Assembly (NCBI GenBank): GCA_964568145.1
Contig: CAZMOZ010000017.1
Span: forward strand, 26,596-90,595
Origin: DSVZ01 sp964568145
GTDB taxonomy: Bacteria; Verrucomicrobiota; Verrucomicrobiia; Limisphaerales; J093
DNA: 64,000 bases
Direction: 5' to 3'
Position numbers and translations under genes: made by a program. Below, one piece after another: positions 26,622-36,148 of the stretch. A model generated the notes under the pieces. That model did no database searches. It had not been told where the DNA came from and was given only the letters and a program-made list of their open reading frames with translations. Positions within the stretch are counted from its first letter, which is position 1; each line of letters starts with the position of its first letter.

Positions 26622-29438
26622 ATGTCCAGCGCACCTTGCCAAACCTGTTCTCCGCGCGGGCGCGGAAAACCGCGCGCGAGACGTGTGCGCTCCCCTTTCA
26701 ATTTCGTTTTCCGGCGCCTCCTGGCGGTTCTGCAACTGGCCGCCGCCGGCCTCGGTGTCGCCGCCGCGCGGAGTGCCACGCTGCCGGCCTTTGACTTCAC
26801 CGACGCCGCGCGAAGCGCCGCGTGGGGCGACCCGCACCACCTGGCCAGCCGCGCGCAGACCGCAGACGGCCTGGTGCTGGCCATCAACGGCCCCGACCCG
26901 TGGCTGATTGGCCCTCCGCGCGATTTTCCGGCCGGCCAGCCGTTGTGGCTGCACCTGCGCCTCAAGTCGGATCAGAGCGGCACCTGCCAGGTTTTTTACT
27001 TTCCCGCCAGCGGCGGGCCCAGCGAGGCGGCGTCGGTGCGGTTCGCGGTGCGCGGCGGGGCGTGGTTCGAGGCCAAAGTCCGCCTGCCCGCGCTGGGTAC
27101 CGCCCACCGGCTGCGCCTGGACCCGCCCGGCGACGGCGGGGTGTGCTTGCTCGGCCGGCTGTGGTTCACCGAGCGGCTCCAGTTCACGCCGCCGGACTGG
27201 CCCCGGCCGACACCGCCCGAGTTGGGCGCGGACGCGGCGTCGCTCGCAAGCGGCGGGTTGAAGGTGGTTCACAGCCGCACGCAGTTCGGCGGCTTCGTGG
27301 TCGAAGTGGACGGTGAACGCCTGGCGGCGGGCCACAACGCGCCGTTGATCGGCTACGTCCGGGACGGCCGGCCGCGCTGGGTGCCGGTCAACGCGCCGGG
27401 CACGAGGGTGGTGGTGCAGCAGGCGGCGAGGGCGGCGCTCGCCGACGCCACGCTGGGCGGCACCTTGAGGGCCCGCGTGACCGTGACGGACCCCGACGGC
27501 GGCCAGTGGCGGCTGGAACAGAACTTCAAGCTCGACACCGCCGGCTCGCTCCAGGTCGAGGCGGTGGCGCGCTGCGATCAGGACCGCGACGTGCTGTACC
27601 TGCCGCCGTTCACGCTGCTGCCGGGGTTGGGCAGTTACGACACGAACAAGACACAAGCGTTGCTGGCGGGCGTCGAATACCTCGAAAACGAGCCGAGCAG
27701 TTCGACGGCCGATTTGCAGCCGCCTGGCTCGGACCGGCAGGTGGCGGACACCGCCAGGCTCACCTTCCCGCTCATGGCCGTGGCGGCGCGGGAACGGTAC
27801 GTGGCGCTGGCCTGGAACTCGCCGCCCGGCGCGCCGGTCTGTGCCGTGTTCGACTCACCGGACCGGCTGTTCAACTCGGGCGCGCAGGTCATGGGGCTGT
27901 TGTTCCCGGGCTCGGACGGCGCGAACCGCGAGGAAAGCAGCCTGCTGCCGTACGACACCGTTCGCCTTGGCGCGGACAAGCCGGTGCGCGTGGCGGCGCT
28001 GCTGCTGGGCGGGCGCGCCCGGAGCGTGATCCCGGCCGTGCAGGAATACGCGCGCCGCTTCGGGCTGCCGCCGCTGCCCGAAATTTCGGGCGGTCCGGCG
28101 GCGTATCTCGAGCTGGCGGCCCGCGGCTGGCTGGACTCGCAAATCCGCGACGGCGACCTGTACCGGCACGCCACGCCCGGCTTTGGCAGCCAGCCCGCCG
28201 CGGACGCCGCGTTGTTTGAGGACTGGCTGGCCACGCGCGTGGCCGACCGCGAACTGGCCTTGCGCCTGGCCGCCGCCGCGCGGGCCGCGTTGAGCAAGGT
28301 GCCGCCAGCGAGCTACAACCAGGCGCAGGTCGGCCACGTGCGTTACCCGGCGCCGGCGCTGGTTTACGGCGCCGTGGCGGAGAACCTTGAGCGCGCCGAA
28401 CAAGCCGCGCGCGGCCTGCTGGCGCGGTTCGAGGCCGACGGCTTCATCCGTTACCGGCCGTCGCCGGGCGGGCTCGATTACGGCAGGACGCACTGGGCGC
28501 CCGACGCCAACGGACTAACGGCGGCGGTGCTGGACCAGGTCTTGCAGGCGGCGGCGTTCACCGGCCGGACGGAGTTGATCGAGGCGGGTCTGCGGCATCT
28601 GCGGGCGCTCACGGAGCGGTTTCGCGACAGCGTGCCGCGTGGCGCCCAGACCTGGGAAATCGCGCTGCACACGCCGGACATCCTCGCCTCGGCGTACCTG
28701 GTGAACTGCTGCGTGCTCGGCTACGAGTTGAGCGGCGACGCCGGCTTCCTCGACGAGGCGAAGCACTGGGCCTGGACCGGTGTGCCGTTTGTCTATTTGT
28801 CGCCGCCCACCGACCAGCCCGTCGAGCTTTACACCACCATCCCGGTGCTGGGCGCCACGCAATGGATCGCGCCGAACTGGATCGGCCTGCCCGTGCAATG
28901 GTGCGGCCTGGTCTATGCCGTGGCCATCCAGCGTCTGGCGCGGCACGACGCCGGCGGTCCGTGGCGGCAACTGGCCGCGGGCATCGTGCGCTCCGGCATC
29001 CAGCAAACCTATCCGGCCAGTGACGCGAAGTACCCCGGCCTGCTGCCGGACAGCTTCAACCTGCGGGCGCAAACCCGGAACCCGGCGAACATCAACCCCG
29101 CCACGCTGCTGGCCCCGGCCATCGAGGCGCTCGAACAGCCGGCTTTGTACGACTTCCGCGTCTTGTCCCGGCATGGCTTGCGCGTGCATGCGCCGGGCGG
29201 CATCCGGGAGATCGCGGAAAGCGCCGACGGCGTGAAGTTCGTCCTGGACGCCTGGAGCCCGCGGCCATGCTACGTGCTCGTGAACGGCCTGCGCCAGCCG
29301 CCGGAGGTTCGCCTCAACGGCGCGGCGGTTCCGTTGTCCGCGCCGCACGAATACCAGGCCGCGGCCGGCCGCCTGATCCTGCAAATCACGGGCCGGACGG
29401 AAGTCGAACTGAAACATCCCGCGGTGGCGGCGTTTTGA
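26622..29438 (+). CDS. Large secreted protein of unknown family, possible alpha/alpha-toroid glycosidase
   Basis: Taking ATG 26622, the product has 938 residues with a hydrophobic export segment (FVFRRLLAVLQLAAAGLGVAAAR, about residues 29-51) after a basic N-terminus. Other in-frame starts at 26481 and 26526 are possible. The first ~450 residues look like beta-sandwich modules (FRDFPAGQPLWLHLRLK-type binding domain, then VVEVDGERLAAGHNAPLIGYV). The second half is helical and reads like a six-hairpin toroid: GLDYGRTHWAPDANGLTAAVLDQVLQ, TWEIALHTPDILASAYLVNCC and WIGLPVQWCGLVYAVA. That combination is common among polysaccharide lyases and hydrolases. I cannot name a family, and the start is uncertain. 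Confidence 0.65.
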   Translation: MSSAPCQTCSPRGRGKPRARRVRSPFNFVFRRLLAVLQLAAAGLGVAAARSATLPAFDFTDAARSAAWGDPHHLASRAQTADGLVLAINGPDPWLIGPPRDFPAGQPLWLHLRLKSDQSGTCQVFYFPASGGPSEAASVRFAVRGGAWFEAKVRLPALGTAHRLRLDPPGDGGVCLLGRLWFTERLQFTPPDWPRPTPPELGADAASLASGGLKVVHSRTQFGGFVVEVDGERLAAGHNAPLIGYVRDGRPRWVPVNAPGTRVVVQQAARAALADATLGGTLRARVTVTDPDGGQWRLEQNFKLDTAGSLQVEAVARCDQDRDVLYLPPFTLLPGLGSYDTNKTQALLAGVEYLENEPSSSTADLQPPGSDRQVADTARLTFPLMAVAARERYVALAWNSPPGAPVCAVFDSPDRLFNSGAQVMGLLFPGSDGANREESSLLPYDTVRLGADKPVRVAALLLGGRARSVIPAVQEYARRFGLPPLPEISGGPAAYLELAARGWLDSQIRDGDLYRHATPGFGSQPAADAALFEDWLATRVADRELALRLAAAARAALSKVPPASYNQAQVGHVRYPAPALVYGAVAENLERAEQAARGLLARFEADGFIRYRPSPGGLDYGRTHWAPDANGLTAAVLDQVLQAAAFTGRTELIEAGLRHLRALTERFRDSVPRGAQTWEIALHTPDILASAYLVNCCVLGYELSGDAGFLDEAKHWAWTGVPFVYLSPPTDQPVELYTTIPVLGATQWIAPNWIGLPVQWCGLVYAVAIQRLARHDAGGPWRQLAAGIVRSGIQQTYPASDAKYPGLLPDSFNLRAQTRNPANINPATLLAPAIEALEQPALYDFRVLSRHGLRVHAPGGIREIAESADGVKFVLDAWSPRPCYVLVNGLRQPPEVRLNGAAVPLSAPHEYQAAAGRLILQITGRTEVELKHPAVAAF

Positions 29439-29672
29439 GGTGGATGGCGCAGTTCAGCGGCCGCAAGAAGGCGCGAAAGGCGCTGAAACGCTGATGCTGA
29501 AATCGAAGGCAGTCCTTGGCCTTACACCCGGCAAGTGAATCCAGCCACGCCGGCGACCTTGCCTAGCTTGCCCCCAAAACCAAAACAGCCGCCGGGGCCA
29601 ATCGGCGCAACCTTCTGAGCGGCGGCGCGGACTGGCACGGGCGGCTGCGGAATGATGATCTGGTTTGGGGTC

Positions 29673-32600
29673 TCAGCGCGGCAGCGCGAAGGCCACCCAG
29701 GCGTCGCCGTACGGCGTGCCCAGCTTGTTGCCGCCGCTGGCGCTGATGACGACGTATTGCCGACCGTTGACCGCGTAAGTGGCCGGCGGACTGTTGCCCA
29801 CGTACGGCAGCTTCGCCGACCACAACTCTGCGCCGGTGTCCTTGTCGAACGCGCGGATTTTGTGGTCGCGCGTGCCCGCGCAGAACACGAGTCCGCCCGC
29901 GGTCACGATGGCACCGCCGTAGTTTTCGGTGCCGGTCTTGGGCACGCCTTCCGCGGTCAGTTCCGGGTATTCGCCCAGCGGCACTTTCCACACAAGCCGG
30001 CCGGTGTTGAGGTCAATGCAGTTGAGCGAGCCCCAGGGCGGCTTGTTGGCCGGGTAACCTTCGTGATCGTAGAACTTCGGGTAGCCGTTCTCGCCGTAGC
30101 TGGGACGCTCGGGCGACGGGCCGGGCGGCGGCAACGGCCGGTCGCGCACCAGCAGGTAATCCGCGACGGCCCGCACGTCTTCGTCGGCCATGTTGGGTTG
30201 CGCGGGCATGGCGTTCTTGCCTTCCCGCACCTGGTTGGTGATGGCCTCGAAAGTGAGCCGGTGCCGCACGCCACGCAGCGCCGGGTACATGCCGAGGCCC
30301 CGAAGGGTCTCGCCGTGGCATTGCTGGCAGGCCTGTTCGTAAACCTGCCGGCCGCGGGTCTTGGGCGCCTGCGGATTGTAAGGCGGGTCGTCGTCGCGAA
30401 AGAGCGAGATGGTCCAGCCGATGTGATTCGCGGTCACGTACAGCCGGCCGGACTCCTGGTCCGCGCAGGCGCCGGTCCACTCGGCGCCGCCGTCTATCCC
30501 GAAGAAGATCGTGGCCTTGCCTTCACTGCACGGTCGGAACCAGCCCGCGTGCATGCTGCGGAAGCGCGTCAACGCGTAGTCGGCGGCCTCCTCGGTGCGG
30601 TCGGTGAGGTCGGCCTCGGTGTATTCTATCTTCGCGAACGGCTCCGGCAGCTCGGGGTCCGGCTGGTAAGGCCAGGTGACTTCGCCCGGCACGTCGCTGG
30701 TGGGGGCGCGGCGCAGGCGGAAAGGAAAAACCGGTTTCCCGGTCACGCGGTCGAGCAGCAGTGTGTTGCCAATCTTGGTGCAGGCGGCCACCACGTCCAC
30801 CCGCCGGCCGTGGCGCATGACGGCGGCGAGGTTGGGCGGCGTGGGGATGTCGAGGTCCCAAATGTCGTGGCGGATTTCCTGGAAATGCCAGAGGCGCCGG
30901 CCGGTGCGGGCGTCGAGCGCGATGAGGCAGTTCGCGAACAGATTCCGGCCACGATGGTACACGCCGGCGAAGTTGGGTTTGGGCGAGCCGGTGGTGACGT
31001 AGGCGATGCCGCGCGCCTCATCCATCGCCATGCCGCCCCAGCAATTGGCGCCGTACGGCTGCGGCCGGTCCCAGGTGTCGTGTCCGAACTCGCCCGGCTC
31101 CGGCACCGTGTGAAACGTCCACAGATGCCGGCCGCTGACCACGTCGAAACCCCACACGTCCTTCTCGAAGCCGGGCACGACGATGATGCGCTCGAAGATG
31201 GCCGGACAAGCCGTGGCCGCGCCGAAATCGCCTTGCGCCGCGCCCGGCAGCAAGGCGCGTCCGCCCTCGCCAAAGCCGGTCACCGGCCGGCCGGTCTGCG
31301 GCTCCAGCGCGTAGAGGTGCCGTCCGGAACAAAACAAGATGCGCGACGCAGCCTCGCCGTCGCCGGGCCAGTAGATCAAGCCGCGCCAGGCGGGCCGGCC
31401 TTCCGGCTTGAAGCGCCAGAGTTCGACGCCGGTTTCGGCGTTCACGGCCGCGATGAACTTGCCCGGCGTGGGCGTGAACATCACACCGTCCACGATGATC
31501 GGGTTGCACTGGAGGTTGTCCCGGCCGTCCCGCGAGTGGTAGGTCCAGGCGACTTGGAGATTGGTCACGTTCTGGAGGTTGATCTGATCGAGCGAGGAGT
31601 AACGGGTGCCGCCGTTGTCGCCGTGGGAACGATGCCAGGTCAGGTGGGCTTCGCGTTTCGGAAAACCGCTGGCCGGCGTCAGTTCTTGCGGTTCGGCGGC
31701 GGGAATGATCAGGTGTTCCGGCAAGCTCGCCCGCGCGGCAGCGTCCTCGACGCTCCAGTAACCGGACGGGGGCGCGGCGCATGCCGCCCACGTCTCGAAT
31801 TCCTCCGTTTCGGCCGCGGTGTGCGGCGCCAGCGTTTGTGTGCCGGCGGCGGCACCCAATGCGTCCAGCGCGGTTACCAGCGACTCCAACCCGGCCAGAT
31901 TCTCACGCAGCCGCACCTCGGCGTCCTCGTCGGTGTGGTTCAGGAGGCCGATCGGCCTGCGCCAGCCGCTGTCGCGGATGATCTTGAGGAGCGCCAGGTC
32001 CAGTTCGCCCCGGCCCAAAGGCAGGATTTTCCGGCCGGTCTGCTCGCCGTCCCGGGTCATGCCGTTGAGGTTCAAGGCCAGCAGATGCGGCTTCATTTCC
32101 GCCAGGAGTCCGGCGAAGCGATCCACGTGATCGTGGCCGTGGTGCTGGTTGTACACGATGCCGACGTTGGTCACGCCGCCGGCCCGCAGATGCTCGATAA
32201 TGGCAATCTGGTTCCCGGGTTCGCCGAACCAGCCGCCGTGGTTGTACAAAGCGACGGAACAACCGAGGGCCGCCGTCGCTTCGGCGATGGGCCGTAGGCG
32301 CGCCGCCTCGGACTCGACCCTTGCCTGCTGTTCCGCGGTGCTGGCGACCGCCCCGCCGCCGCCGCTGACCCAGAGCTGGACGCCGCGCAATTGATGGCGC
32401 CGGAGCACGTCCAGGATCAGCCGGGCCTCGTCGTTGAGCGCGCCGGGGAACCACCAGGCGAGCAGGCGGATGCGGTGGCGCTTGAGCGCCTTGATCTCGG
32501 CGTCGAACGTGGGGATGTGCTCGGCGCGGTAATCGTAGGCAAGCTGGGTGACGCCCAGCCGTTCGAGCAGGGCGGCGCGCTCTTCGGGCCCGCGCTTCCG

Positions 32601-32753
32601 GGCGTCGAACGGCACGATGCACCAGGCCACGAGATTCGTGCGGGCAAAGAGGCCGTTGTCGGCCCGCGCGCCGGCCGGGGCGGCCGGCAACGCCGCGGCG
32701 ACCAGGAGCGCAAGCCACGCCCTTCGGAGCCCGGAGAATGCGGTCGGAGTCAC
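29673..32753 (-). CDS. TIM-barrel / PQQ-dehydrogenase-like propeller / cytochrome c fusion, secreted
   Basis: The 1026-residue protein has a signal peptide (about 1-31). Residues about 35-310 form a sugar phosphate isomerase/epimerase-like barrel (HRIRLLAWWFPG, ALYNHGGWFGEPGNQIAIIEHL, YNQHHGHDHV, LLALNLNGM). From about 365 it turns into a quinoprotein glucose-dehydrogenase-like propeller: HLTWHRSHGDNGGTRYSSLDQI, NCWGGMAMDEARG and FQEIRHDIWDLDIPTPP. A c-type haem site CQQCH (809-813), with a later methionine in NAMPAQPNM as probable axial ligand, is inserted before the last blade. Periplasmic oxidation of a sugar with electron transfer to the haem is plausible. Fusing the barrel to the dehydrogenase is unusual. 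Confidence 0.85.
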   Translation of the reverse strand: MTPTAFSGLRRAWLALLVAAALPAAPAGARADNGLFARTNLVAWCIVPFDARKRGPEERAALLERLGVTQLAYDYRAEHIPTFDAEIKALKRHRIRLLAWWFPGALNDEARLILDVLRRHQLRGVQLWVSGGGGAVASTAEQQARVESEAARLRPIAEATAALGCSVALYNHGGWFGEPGNQIAIIEHLRAGGVTNVGIVYNQHHGHDHVDRFAGLLAEMKPHLLALNLNGMTRDGEQTGRKILPLGRGELDLALLKIIRDSGWRRPIGLLNHTDEDAEVRLRENLAGLESLVTALDALGAAAGTQTLAPHTAAETEEFETWAACAAPPSGYWSVEDAAARASLPEHLIIPAAEPQELTPASGFPKREAHLTWHRSHGDNGGTRYSSLDQINLQNVTNLQVAWTYHSRDGRDNLQCNPIIVDGVMFTPTPGKFIAAVNAETGVELWRFKPEGRPAWRGLIYWPGDGEAASRILFCSGRHLYALEPQTGRPVTGFGEGGRALLPGAAQGDFGAATACPAIFERIIVVPGFEKDVWGFDVVSGRHLWTFHTVPEPGEFGHDTWDRPQPYGANCWGGMAMDEARGIAYVTTGSPKPNFAGVYHRGRNLFANCLIALDARTGRRLWHFQEIRHDIWDLDIPTPPNLAAVMRHGRRVDVVAACTKIGNTLLLDRVTGKPVFPFRLRRAPTSDVPGEVTWPYQPDPELPEPFAKIEYTEADLTDRTEEAADYALTRFRSMHAGWFRPCSEGKATIFFGIDGGAEWTGACADQESGRLYVTANHIGWTISLFRDDDPPYNPQAPKTRGRQVYEQACQQCHGETLRGLGMYPALRGVRHRLTFEAITNQVREGKNAMPAQPNMADEDVRAVADYLLVRDRPLPPPGPSPERPSYGENGYPKFYDHEGYPANKPPWGSLNCIDLNTGRLVWKVPLGEYPELTAEGVPKTGTENYGGAIVTAGGLVFCAGTRDHKIRAFDKDTGAELWSAKLPYVGNSPPATYAVNGRQYVVISASGGNKLGTPYGDAWVAFALPR

Positions 32754-32955
32754 GGGCCGAGCTTACGAAGACCCGCCCAGGCTGCCAATCCGACGCGAGA
32801 ATTTCTTGCCAGGCACTTGCAGCCGGTGAATTCCGCCACACCTTCACCCCTTAAGCCTGAGACCGGCGCTCGCCGCGGTATGGACGGCACGCCCGTTTGA
32901 CTGTGGGTCCGCCCTGAACCGCCGGCCGGCCCGGCCCCTGACAACGACAACAAAC

Positions 32956-34080
32956 ATGACCCGTTCACCAACCGTCCGCCTGTTAGTTTTCAGTTGCTCC
33001 CTGGCCATGCTCTCGTGCGCCGCGCGGGGCCATGACGCGGGACACCAGCACTCGCACAGCGACCCCCCGGCCGCGCGTCCCCTGCCCTTCCGCGTCGAAG
33101 CCAGGGCGCCCATCAAAGGCGCGAAGGTGGCGCCGGGCAGCGTGGCCACCAGCGGCCAGGGCGCGTGGACGTTTGCCGCCGCGCCCGGTCTGGTGCCCGT
33201 GCCGGACGCCGCGAAACCGCACCTCAAAGGCGCGCACGGCACGCTGATCGTGGACGCCGGGCGGGACGTGGTTTACTGGGGTCTGGAGAACGTGGGCTGG
33301 ATCGCATTCAGCGACCGGCTGAGCAAATCCGTCGTCATCACCGGCGACCCCGCGCTGGCCAGGGGCAATCTCCACGGCGCTGACCTGCTGCCCCGCCGCG
33401 GCCGGCTGCCGCTGGTGGTCGCCGCGGACAACGTCGAGGGCCACGTGTATCTGTCGGACACCGCGTGCGGGTCGGTGACGACGTTGGGCATCCCGCCCGG
33501 CGGGCCTTACGCGGACGGCAAGGGCTTCGCGCCGACGGACGCCGCGTTCACGCGGGCCGGAGAAATCTGGGTGACCGACGGCTACGGCAGGGCGTACTTC
33601 ATGCCGGCCACAGCGGAGCCGCTGGCGTACACGGGCGCGTTATACGGCGGGAAAACGATTTCGCGGACGCCGCACGGAATCACCTACAATCGCAAGGACA
33701 AGTCGCTGCTCGTGTCCGCCCGGCCCGAGGCGCGGATTCTGCGGTGGTCGCCGGCCCGCGAAAGCTGGCTGGAAGTTCACGTGTTGCCCGCCGGCAGCAC
33801 CGTCTGCGACGTGGAGTTGTGGGGCGATTACGCGCTGGCGCCGTGCCTGAACGGACCGAACAACTCCCCCGGCCCGATCTACGTGATCAACCTGAAAAAG
33901 CGGGCCATCGTCAGCACGATCAAGCCCAAGGAGGAACTCGGTTTCACCGAGGCGCAGCACATCCACGACGCCTGCTGGTACGTGGCCGGGAAGGGTCGCA
34001 AGCGCGAACTCTACGTGATCTTCACGAACTGGAATCCGGGCGGCATCGGCGCGGTCAGGCTCGTGAACGTGGCGGAGTAG
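32956..34080 (+). CDS. Secreted NHL/SMP-30-like beta-propeller protein
   Basis: The 374-residue product has a signal peptide (about 1-25; MLSCAARG resembles a lipobox, so Cys21 lipidation is possible) and a histidine-rich segment GHDAGHQHSHSD just after it. The body has propeller strands: GTLIVDAGRDVVYWGLENVGWIAF, EGHVYLSDTACGSV, AGEIWVTDGYGRAYFM, GITYNRKDKSLLVSARPEARILRW and AQHIHDACWYV. These fit a six-bladed NHL or gluconolactonase-like fold. The His-rich stretch might bind metal. Divergent from the fusion quinoprotein with about 200 bases between. No enzyme motif is clear. Confidence 0.72.
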   Translation: MTRSPTVRLLVFSCSLAMLSCAARGHDAGHQHSHSDPPAARPLPFRVEARAPIKGAKVAPGSVATSGQGAWTFAAAPGLVPVPDAAKPHLKGAHGTLIVDAGRDVVYWGLENVGWIAFSDRLSKSVVITGDPALARGNLHGADLLPRRGRLPLVVAADNVEGHVYLSDTACGSVTTLGIPPGGPYADGKGFAPTDAAFTRAGEIWVTDGYGRAYFMPATAEPLAYTGALYGGKTISRTPHGITYNRKDKSLLVSARPEARILRWSPARESWLEVHVLPAGSTVCDVELWGDYALAPCLNGPNNSPGPIYVINLKKRAIVSTIKPKEELGFTEAQHIHDACWYVAGKGRKRELYVIFTNWNPGGIGAVRLVNVAE

Positions 34081-34102
34081 CTGGCGGGCAGCCTCACCGC
34101 AG

Positions 34103-34142
34103 CGTCAGGCATCCTGCCTGACGTTGGGGGCAGCATCCTGCC
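34103..34142. repeat. REP-like hairpin pair with ATCCT loop
   Basis: CGTCAGGC (34103-34110) pairs perfectly with GCCTGACG (34116-34123) around ATCCT. GGCAG (34129-34133) pairs with CTGCC (34138-34142) around CATC. They sit between convergent genes, just past the NHL-like stop, so they could also slow transcription. Confidence 0.5.
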
Positions 34143-34278
34143 GCCCGGATGTCGGATCGCCGTGGATGTGATCGTCCGCGCCCCCGGTCATGACGCAACG
34201 CGGAGCGCATCTCCATTTCGCGCAAGCCGTATTGCCTGCCGGGGTGGCGGTCGGCTGGGAGCCAGAAGCACCGGGCGT

Positions 34279-35901
34279 TCACGGACTCTTCGCCGCGACC
34301 GCGAACAGGCGGTTCATGGTGGCGACGTACAGCACGCCGTTCGCGGCGGTGGCGGTGGCGCTGATGGGTGAGCCCATTTGAATCGTGCTCAACACGCGCT
34401 TTTCCCGGCCTGCCTGCAGAATCAGAAAGTCGCCGCGGCGCGTGCCGACGTACACCTTGCCGTCGGCCACCAGTGGCGAGGCCCAGAAGTCCCCGCCCGC
34501 CTCGTGCGTCCAGACCGCCTGACCGGTGGCCGCGTCCACGCAATGTAGCACACCCTCCGTGTCACCGATGCAGGCGAGCCCGTCGTGGACAGCGGGCGTG
34601 GCGAAGACGTGCTTGCCCAGGGGGTAGGACCACACCAAGCCGGACTGGGTGATGTCGCCCGTGCCGCTGGCGTCAATGCACTTGAGCCAGGCCGCGTTCT
34701 TGCCCCACCAGAAGTCGCCGCCGCCGGCCACGAAGACGCGGTTGCCCACGACGACCGGCATGCCGTAGATGTTGCTGGGGCTTTCGCGGCGGTTCTGGTG
34801 GTAGCGGTGGACGTCTTCCTTGGGCGCGGCGGGATCGAAGTCAAATTCCCAGACCTGTCGCAGCGTGGCGGGCTCGGCGGGGCAGGCGCCGGCCGACAGT
34901 GGTTCGAAGGCGCGCACCACAGCGTCGCCGCCGGCGAAGATCACCAACGGCCGGCCGTTCACCGTGGCCAACGACGGCGGGGACCAGGTGGAGTGGAAGA
35001 TGCGCCCGCCGTGGGAGGAGCGTTCGCGGGCGAGCAGGCGGCCGGTGTGCTTGTCCAGCACGATCAGGCCGGGGGCCTCGGGCCGGCGGATGCGGCGGTG
35101 GGTGTTGTCCACGCCGGTGCCGGTGTTGAGGTAGAGGTGGTCGCCGTGGATGAGGATGCCGCTGTGAACGGCGTCGTGCGACCAGATGCCGGCACCGCTG
35201 GAGAGGTCGAACATCCAGAGGATGTCCGCGTCAAGCGGGCCGGGGGTGACCCGGCGGGGAGCCGGGTCGGTGGGAATCAGCGCGCCATCCGGCGCGAAGG
35301 CGGCCGGGGCGCCGCGGGCGAGGTCATTGGTGAGCTGCGGCGCGTAGTAAATCTCCTCGAGGCGGAACAGTCCGTCGTTGCCGTCGGCCATCCCGCGCAG
35401 GTCCAGGCACAACACCACGCCGCGGTTGTCCACGAGGTAGGCCCGGTCGGCTTCGATCGTGGCGGGGGAGCAGATGCCACTGTTCGGCCAGTCGAAGAAG
35501 ATGTCCTCGACGCGCTTGGGGACGACCAACTGCCACAGCAGCGCGCCGTCGCGCTCGTCGAGGCAGAACAGCACGCCGCGGTCGCCTTCGTGCCGGGGAT
35601 CGCGTGGGGCATTGTTGTTCGTGCCGATGAACACCCGGCCGCGGCCCACCATCGGCGAGGCGTGGGCCTCGGTGCCGAGCTTCGCCACCCATTTGATGTT
35701 GTGGCCGGTCTTCGGGTCGAAGGTGTCTGGCAGCCCGCGCTCGCTGGAAACCAGATTGCGCGACCACGCTTCCCCCCACTGCGGCTGGTCGGCGGCCTGA
35801 AGGCCGGCGGCAGCCAGGGCCAAGGCCAGCCCCGCCGCCCACCATGCTGTCCTGGCTGTCGGTACGCGCCCTAACCTTCCACCGCTCGCAGCAAATCGCA
35901 T
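34279..35901 (-). CDS. Secreted PQQ-like beta-propeller protein
   Basis: The 540-residue protein begins with a basic stretch and hydrophobic helix (about 20-36, ending LQAADQ) and then PQWGEAWSRNLVS. Many blades carry GxLLW-type strands: DERDGALLWQLVVPK, GIWSHDAVHSGILIHGDHLYL and DAATGQAVWTHEAGGDFWASPLV. FDPKTGHNIKWVAKLGTEAHASPMVGRGRVFIGTNN matches the family opening. As with other single propellers, no haem or complete quinone site is evident. Likely periplasmic. Convergent with the NHL-like gene; upstream lies the tRNA. Confidence 0.83.
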   Translation of the reverse strand: MRFAASGGRLGRVPTARTAWWAAGLALALAAAGLQAADQPQWGEAWSRNLVSSERGLPDTFDPKTGHNIKWVAKLGTEAHASPMVGRGRVFIGTNNNAPRDPRHEGDRGVLFCLDERDGALLWQLVVPKRVEDIFFDWPNSGICSPATIEADRAYLVDNRGVVLCLDLRGMADGNDGLFRLEEIYYAPQLTNDLARGAPAAFAPDGALIPTDPAPRRVTPGPLDADILWMFDLSSGAGIWSHDAVHSGILIHGDHLYLNTGTGVDNTHRRIRRPEAPGLIVLDKHTGRLLARERSSHGGRIFHSTWSPPSLATVNGRPLVIFAGGDAVVRAFEPLSAGACPAEPATLRQVWEFDFDPAAPKEDVHRYHQNRRESPSNIYGMPVVVGNRVFVAGGGDFWWGKNAAWLKCIDASGTGDITQSGLVWSYPLGKHVFATPAVHDGLACIGDTEGVLHCVDAATGQAVWTHEAGGDFWASPLVADGKVYVGTRRGDFLILQAGREKRVLSTIQMGSPISATATAANGVLYVATMNRLFAVAAKSP

Positions 35902-36050
35902 GGCGGCAGTATCGCCGCCGCCCGCCCAGCGCGCCAGACTCTTTCCCGCGCTGCCACCCGGGACTCGTGTTGGGCCGCGCGGCTGTGCGTTCAGTTCTCA
36001 TCTTTCCACGTGACAGGCCGCCGGCCGCCAGTAGTGTTTGCGCCGCTGGT

Positions 36051-36125
36051 GACCCTATGGTCTAGCGGTTAGGACACCACCCTTTCACGGTGGGAGCCCG
36101 GGTTCGAGTCCCGGTAGGGTCGCCA
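36051..36125 (+). tRNA. tRNA-Glu (anticodon UUC)
   Basis: The acceptor stem GACCCTA (36051-36057) pairs with TAGGGTC (36115-36121), followed by discriminator G and an encoded CCA (36123-36125). The anticodon arm CCACC (36077-36081) and GGTGG (36089-36093) encloses CTTTCAC, giving anticodon TTC (36084-36086). The T arm has GGTTCGAGTCC. All features fit glutamate tRNA decoding GAA/GAG. Confidence 0.97.
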
Positions 36126-36130
36126 ATTTT

Positions 36131-36146
36131 GCGCTCTCAGGAGCGC
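36131..36146. repeat. Hairpin between tRNA-Glu and a convergent regulator gene
   Basis: GCGCTC (36131-36136) pairs with GAGCGC (36141-36146) around TCAG. It sits between the tRNA end and the end of the minus-strand regulator, where a two-way terminator would be useful, but no T tract follows on either strand. The stem is identical to the one at the transposase remnant, so a REP element is equally likely. Confidence 0.4.
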
Positions 36147-36148
36147 GC

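Noticed and set aside
29652..32297. An 881-codon plus-strand open frame
   Set aside because: It is antisense to the quinoprotein fusion, whose motifs are unmistakable; the frame is a GC-bias artefact.
36126..36148. Rho-independent terminator after tRNA-Glu
   Set aside because: The stem is present but no T tract follows it on either strand, so it is listed only as a hairpin.
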